A DNA stretch of 64,000 nt from Linum tenue (taxonomy: Eukaryota > Streptophyta > Magnoliopsida > Malpighiales > Linaceae). The translations under genes and the position numbers were made by a program. The stretch covers positions 4,737,742-4,801,741 of the forward strand of contig CAMGYJ010000008.1 in the NCBI GenBank assembly GCA_946122785.1. Direction: 5' to 3'. The notes beneath the pieces were generated by a model. The model was not told the DNA's origin. It searched no databases and worked only from the letters and a program-made list of their open reading frames with translations. Positions 58,013 to 64,000 of this stretch are shown here, one piece after another. Positions within the stretch are counted from its first letter, which is position 1. Every line of letters starts with the position of its first letter.

Positions 58013-60610
58013 ATGGGAGACGTCGCCGTCGCCGTCGCCGTCGTCGTCCCCACGGCCGTCGTCCTCATAATCATCACGATCATCACCACCCTCACGGCGG
58101 CGGCGGCACCGCTGTCCTTCAACTTCACGGACCAAATCTGCAGCGACGCCGCGGTGAAGCTCTACGGGTACGCTTCGTGCGCCGGGCCCGCCGTCCAGCT
58201 CACCCCGTTCGAGTACTGGGCCACGGGCCAGGCCCGGCACCCGAGGCCCATGCACCTGTGGGACAGATCCACGGGCCAGCTCGCCAACTTCACCACCGAC
58301 TTCACCTTCGCCATCGACAACAACAACGGCAGCTGGAAATGCGACGGCCTCGCCTTCTTCCTCGCCCCGCACGATTACGTCACCCCGGCCCACGCCGACT
58401 CGGGCCGGCTCGGTCTGGTCCACGGGAACTTCACGTACAACTCCACGGCGGCGGGGCCGAGCGGGGCGTTCTTGGCCGTGGAGTTCGACACCTACAACGA
58501 CGCGTGGGACACGTGGCACGACGGCCTCAGCCACGTGGGGATCGACGTGGACTCGATGCAGTCGGTGGCGAGCAAGCGGTGGCGGAGCCACGTGGACGGG
58601 AGGACCACGACGTGGGTCCGGGTGTCCTACGAGGCAAAGAAGAAGAAGCTGTGCGTGGTGTACAATACGACCACCGTGGAGGAGGAGACCCTCTGCTACG
58701 GAGTTGACCTGAGGGATTACTTGCCGGAATGGGTGGTCCTCGGATTCTCTGCCTCCACGGCGTTCAGGTATCGAGTGGCAAAAGGGAGGTGGAGCGTTGA
58801 AAAAATTTAAAAAAAAAAAGTTATTTATGTGAGGTTAAGAATTTAGAACTTTATTTTTACAAACGTTATTTACTCTCATAATAAATCAATAATAGGTATA
58901 TGCAAATAAATAACATGATTTATCAATCAAAAATTAAAATCACATTTTCAATTCGTTATTTTAAAAGTTTCTCGTTCCATCAAATATATAGGGGAAAAAA
59001 TCTTCCTCCTATAACTAGAAAAACTTTTCAACTATTCAACGGAAGAAAAAAAAAACTTTCAAATCTAAATATTTGTTCTTTTAAAATTGAATAATTCGAC
59101 TATCAAATGTATATTTTAGCTAATTAACAGAAAGTCCAGTTTTAGCTATACTTTATCGAAAAAATAAATTATATGCCTGAATAATAGATAATTTCATGAT
59201 TGACAATTCGATTGAATATATTAAGTTGCATGTACTTTATACATTTGAATACAAAAATTCATTCTTAAACGGGATCTCACTAAATTTCAATCCTGACTAC
59301 ATCACTGCAGGTATCAGTCTCACACCATCAAGTCCTGGTCCTTCTCCTCCGATCTGGACGGCAATTACCAAGACTATATCACGAGCACGACCACTACGAC
59401 GGCCAGGATCATGAGATTGATCTTCCTCGTGGGGATTGTTCTAATAGGTAGTGTTGCTGCTCTTGCATGGTGGATGGTACCCGCTCGGGTTTTCTCCCGT
59501 CGAATTTATGTTTTTGCAGTGAAAAAGAAAGAGAGAGAAGAAGAAAACGGCTGGAAGGAGGAGGATGAGGAGTTCTCTGGAATCCCTCTGCTGAGACGAC
59601 GTCTTGACAGAAGCAAACATTCGATCGACGAGGGAGCGAAGTCCGTCCCACTAGCGGAACTGAAGCGAGCGACCAAAAATTTCAGCGAGTTGATCGGGAG
59701 AGGCGGGTTCGGAATGGTGTACAAGGGACAGCTGGCGAGCGGCCAGCTGATAGCAGCGAAGAAAGTCCCTCTGGACGGCGCGGCGATAGAAGGTTTCATG
59801 GCGGAGCTGGTGATCATCACGCAGTTGAGGCACAAGAACCTGGTGAGGCTGTTGGGCTGGTCAAACAATCTGGAGGAGTCGTGCTACTACCTCATCTACG
59901 AGTACATGGAGAATCGGAGCTTGGACCTCCACTTGTACGGCGACGGCAACGGCCAGTTTACTATGGGCTCGGTGAAGCTGGACTGGGAGAAACGGTATCG
60001 CATCGTGAAGGGACTCGCTAATGCACTGAGCTATCTGCAAGCAGGAGGCGACGGGAAGAGCGTGCTCCACGGGGATGTGAAGAGCAGCAATGTGCTTCTG
60101 GACTCCGAGTTCAACACCAAGTTGGGTGATTTCGGGCTGGCTCGAGTGGTGGACCAGGACATGCGGTCCCACGCGGAACATGGCGGGACGCCCGCATACA
60201 TGGCGCCTGAGCGTGCGGACCAGCGACGGGCAGCTCTGGAGTCGGACACGTACAGCTTCGGGGTGGTGGCGCTGGAGGTGGCGAGCGGGAGGAGGGCGGT
60301 GGTGCTGAAGGAGCACATCGTGAGGTGGGTTTGGGAGATCTACGGGAGGGGGAACGTGTTCGAGGCGGTGGATCCCAGATTGGAAGGGGAGTTTGATAGG
60401 GATGAGATGCAGCGGTTGTTGATGGTGGGGCTCCATTGCGCTCACCCGAACAGAACTCGCAGGCTCTCGATTCAAGATGCGTTGCGGGTGTTGAGTGATA
60501 CGAAGCTTCCGTTGCGGAATTTTAATCTCCCATTGCAGTATCCACCAACTAGAGATGATCCCCCTGTACCACTTCTAGTGTCACCAATACTTGAGGACGA
60601 CTCCCTATAG
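58013..60610 (+). CDS. L-type lectin receptor kinase LecRK2 (2 exons)
   Basis: Exons 58013-58767 and 59311-60610 join through a 543-bp GT..AG intron at the same split arginine codon as LecRK1, giving 684 residues. The start at 58013 (MGDVAVAV) matches LecRK1; an upstream ATG at 57974 is in frame but not conserved as a start. The order is signal peptide, legume-lectin domain (WDRSTGQLANF, CDGLAFFLAP, AVEFDTYNDAWD), membrane helix (about 286-307), acidic juxtamembrane stretch, and kinase. The kinase has GRGGFG at 381-386, the ATP lysine at 402, HGD at 505-507 (non-RD), DFG at 525-527 and AYMAPE. It is a plasma-membrane receptor kinase, paralogous to LecRK1 over its whole length. No lesion is seen. 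It stands head-to-head with TNL2. Confidence 0.93.
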
Positions 60611-60729
60611 TAAGACCACCCAGAGTGGTGGGGGAAATGATCAAATTATTTAAGTAAAGTGACAAAATTAACACTAAATTGATTTCATAAAAAAACACTC
60701 CTCCCACTTTTCCATCTTTTCCATCACAA

Positions 60730-61330
60730 CTATGGCTGCAAATGAGTCAAGCCGCTCGCGAGCAACTCGGTGTTCGAATAGGAAAAATCTTGTTCGACAC
60801 TTGGCTCGTTATTTAACTAGCCGGCTCGCGAGCTGAATCGTTAATAAACGAGCCAAGTTTGAGCTAGACCATGCTCAACTTGATTAGCGCGTGAGCTAGT
60901 TTGACTCGGTGGCTTGTTGAGCTAAGCTCGCGAGCTGGCTTGTCTAGAGGTTGTGAAAGGATTAATTACTCTTCTGAACATGAACATTATCTTGTTAATA
61001 CGGATGTGTATGGAAGTTAGCTACTATTTTTAGTTTCTAGTGTTATTTTATCATTTAAATTCTTATGTGTACACATTTTTCAACAAGAATGATTTCAAAT
61101 TGAGCTCATGCCGAGCTCGTACTCAGCTTGACAAACTGTGTTAAATGTTAATGAACATTACCGAGCTCTACCGAATCGAGCTTGAGTTGGATTATTTTCA
61201 ATCGAGCCGAGCTCGAACTGGATTATCAAAATTCGATTTCGAGTCGAGCTCGAGTTGAAAAATTTATAAACAAGTCGAGCTCAAGTTAAGTAAAAATTTG
61301 ACTCGACTCAGCTCTTTTGGAGCCCTACCG
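60730..61330. repeat. GAGCTCGAG-rich dispersed repeat (hAT-like, non-autonomous)
   Basis: Dense in gctcg/cgagc words (gctcgcgagc, cgagctcgagttg), from about atggctgcaaatgag on the left to ttggagccctacc on the right. These imperfect ends resemble a GGCTGCAAA/GGGCTCCAAA inverted pair common in plant hAT relics. No coding region and no clean target-site duplication. Confidence 0.5.
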
Positions 61331-61956
61331 AACTCATTGTGAGTTTTCCCACCCCAAATCCAAATAACTCATTTTTTTCCTCTCAGCCATTGTGGGTGGT
61401 CTAATCCTTTTGCTTATACAGAATAAAGTATATTTTAGGTCATGTTAATTATTACACTCTAAGTGGTTTAATTTTGTATGCCACAACTCTGATCTTGACC
61501 GGTGGAATGGCCAATTCCAAAATCCTTAATGATAGATTGTAGATTTGAGCCACTGTTTTCTCATAAGAAGTTGAATTACAACGGATTTGGAATGGACAAA
61601 GTTGTGCACTATGAACGGGAGAGAGCAATTTGTATATTGATTTGACATCAATTTACCCGCAAAAATCTCATACGCACCAATAAGTAAAAAATCCCATTAA
61701 CTAAGATTTTTTCAATGTGGTGTTATGGGAATTGGAGCCCTTTTGATGGCTACCAAACTTTATAAGATTTAAGTTACAACTTCATTGTGTAAGATCCAAT
61801 GATGACTTTGACAATCTCTCATGGCTCCCCCTTTAAGCGGCCACAGAATCATATAACAATAAGCCACCAATTTTTTTTTTTTACAAACCAAAGCATAGTT
61901 CTTGGATGAAAATGAAAATGGTGACCAAAGATATGTTTTGGCTATAGCAGGTCGGA
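61331..61956. other. Spacer between cassette 2 and the nuclease gene
   Basis: No gene is seen. It includes the right limit of the duplicated unit (61480-61575, matching 33470-33585). Confidence 0.5.
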
Positions 61957-63637
61957 TCATCCGAAGATTCGGTTGAGAGTCGCTGCCAATCGAACTCCTC
62001 CTTGTGCCAGCCTCAACTTCACGATTGGTAACCTCGACTCGAAATAATCATCTGCCCCACAAACAAAAACAGCCATGGATGCTTCTTTATCCAGAATCTC
62101 TCAACAAAAATCGATTCTGTAAAGGAAGAGAACTAATTTGGACGAAAACTTACCATCCAATGTCGATCCTTCTTCCACACCTTTATACGCCCAGTCACAT
62201 GCGGCTTTAATCCCTTCCGTCGCATACCTGCCACCACCAAACAACAGTTTCAGAATCTGCTTCATCGTGCACTCTGTTTCAGAATCTGGAGAGTGTGGAG
62301 TTTTTATTTTTCTGGAACGTACACAGTTGGGCATGTAGTCTTACTACCGCCGCAGGCCTCCCATGACGGAACAAGATCAGTCCAACCCGACTGTTGAACC
62401 AAACCAACCAATCAACAAACTAACCAAGTCAGCTGCAAAATCCAGGGGGTGGGCAGAACAACTGGAATAGAAATTGAATAATATGTCAGGAAAAAAAGTA
62501 CAGTGATATTCTTTTGAATTGCACCAATCAAGTCCTCCACGTTGGAGTTGTAGAACTGTTCTTCTGCTGTCTCTATTATGTTGTCATCCCACGCCTGCAA
62601 AATTAGAATTGATTCAGGCAGCATCATTAGCACAATGATCGAGCTTAGAGCTCAAATCGAAACGTTTCTGCAGGCGATTAGTCACTAGCTAGCTAGGGAA
62701 CTCACATGGTGGAGAACAGTCTTTCTTGTGTACCAATGAATGTTAATGGTGTTGCCTCCTTTATCTGAAGTGAATCCCACATGAAGCGGCTGCAGAGGAA
62801 ACAAAAGCCCACAAATTTACCAAACCCGTAATGAAACAAACAGTAAGATCAAGCAGTAAGAAAGTGATTCTTTTTTTTGTTACCTGGTGGATATCTCCCA
62901 TGAGATGGGAAAGGAAGAGAAGCGCTTCTGTCAGGTTATCTGATGTGATTACAAAACCACCCCACAGAATCATATTACAATGCAGCAGTAAATGAAAGGA
63001 ATTCAGTAAAAAGGAAGTAATTTTTTTTTTCTTACAGTCAGATTTGGAGGATTGAGCAGAGTTGTAAGTAAGCAGCTGGGTAGTGTAATTCTGGATAGCC
63101 CCATCAACACACCTCCCCTTCTCTCCATTCTCATCCTTGCAGTCCCCTGTTTCCCAAAAAAACCCATCCAATTTAATACGATCGATTCGCGCGCGATTGA
63201 AACGAAACGGTTCCATTTGGTTCCGGATAATTGCTTACTGTTGTAGCTGTAGTTGCAGAGGTTGTCAGGAGTGTCGATGTAATGAAGAGCAGAAGACCAT
63301 TTATACCGGAACTTGACCTTGTCCGCCCACGAACACAGACTGGCCAAGTCCTCTGCATCTTCTGGCAACAGCTGCTTCACCGCGGCCGCTGCAGCGTCGC
63401 TCAGGCGAGGCTGTCACGCCAAATTAAATACCCAGAAGAGGGAATCAGAGATGCATTGATAGAAAGTAATGAAGAAGGAAAAAAATGATTGAAGCTAAGC
63501 AGAATTACCTGAGCGATCCTGCAGACGGCGAAGTGGCCGTCGACTCCCCATCCATGAACTACTGATGCAGGGGAAAACAGCAAAATGACATTGGAGAGTA
63601 CTACTAGTAACAAGGCAGGAAACCCGTTGCGCTCCAT
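61957..63637 (-). CDS. ENDO2-like: S1/P1-type bifunctional nuclease (9 exons)
   Basis: Exons: 63509-63637, 63239-63410, 63036-63146, 62884-62939, 62706-62789, 62502-62594, 62323-62390, 62154-62227, 61957-62051. Introns are GT..AG and the total is 294 codons including the stop, close to the usual length for plant ENDO proteins. A 29-residue signal peptide precedes HGWGVDGH. The mature protein begins with the Zn-binding tryptophan (W30). By alignment with nuclease P1 the nine Zn ligands are all present: W30, H35, D73, H86, H149, D153, H159, H183 and D187 (motifs LHYIDTPD, SHLMGDIHQPLH, LHHAWD). The enzyme cuts single-stranded RNA and DNA and acts in senescence and programmed cell death or mismatch cleavage. 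It is expected in the secretory pathway. The ending RLAATLNRIFG is typical of the ENDO2 branch. It lies outside the duplicated cassettes. Confidence 0.93.
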
Positions 63638-64000
63638 TTTCTTTCTGGCACGGCAAATGTAAACCTGAAAGTGGTGCTCTAAATACTGTGATGGGGAAGC
63701 CGGCCACCATTTAATATGGAGATTGCTGTGAAAAGGAAAGAGATTCTGAATTACCGTAACGTAAGAGGGCTGGTGGTGTGGTGTGTGAACTGTCTGACCA
63801 TTAAAACAGCGGCTTTCTATGCGTTAAAAAGGAAATCAATCATTCTGTCACAAAAATGAAAAAAAGGAATATAGAAGCTTTGGACAGTGGACAGATGGTT
63901 AGCTGCTACTATGGCTGCGAGTGAACTGATCATGACCACTCATCGAGAAGTTGCCTGCCTGTGTTCATACTCGGTGTACAGTTAGGTTTGACTACAAAGG
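63638..64000 (-). promoter_or_regulatory. Upstream region of the nuclease gene
   Basis: No other gene is seen. A weak TATA-like tatttaga lies on the minus strand near 63680-63687, about 45 bases before the ATG. Confidence 0.3.

Noticed and set aside
1..64000. CRISPR arrays, bacterial operons, rRNA or tRNA genes
   Set aside because: None seen; the window is plant nuclear DNA with spliced genes and retrotransposons.

Overview
The window is nuclear DNA from a flowering plant, most likely a eudicot. The evidence is spliced genes with GT..AG introns, TIR-NB-LRR (TNL) receptors (a class absent from grasses), L-type lectin receptor kinases, and a dense load of Ty1/copia, LINE, TRIM and MITE insertions primed by plant initiator-Met tRNA. 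The TNLs resemble the flax L6 / Myrtales type, but the species cannot be named from sequence alone.

Layout. 1-4021: the 5' part of a Tnt1-like copia element on the minus strand, running off the left edge. 4167-5277: two small DNA-transposon relics and an (AT)n tract. 5533-12447: lectin gene A (minus), killed by a nonsense codon and by a very young 6.1 kb copia element inside its signal-peptide codons. 13379-15350: an LTR-like relic and an F-box pseudogene. 15680-33585: cassette 1, made of soluble lectin B (minus), a decayed copia element, TNL1 (minus, 4 exons) and LecRK1 (plus, 2 exons). 33586-34850: a MITE-like repeat. 34850-61575: cassette 2, made of lectin C (minus), a second copia element, TNL2 (minus, 4 exons, with a 7.3 kb LINE in intron 1) and LecRK2 (plus, 2 exons). 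61957-63637: a nine-exon S1/P1-type nuclease gene (minus), outside the duplication.

The main biological object is a tandem duplication of a three-gene immune-receptor cassette: soluble legume-type lectin, TNL, and LecRK, with the TNL and LecRK transcribed divergently from a shared 1.8-2.3 kb promoter region. The lectin is homologous to the ectodomain of the LecRK beside it. Known family roles would make LecRK a cell-surface sensor, TNL an intracellular NADase-type immune receptor, and the lectin a secreted sugar-binding protein. That the three work together is an inference from linkage. Exon structures were built by hand from splice consensus, frame and agreement between the two paralogous cassettes. 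All four spliced receptor models and the nuclease model close in frame.
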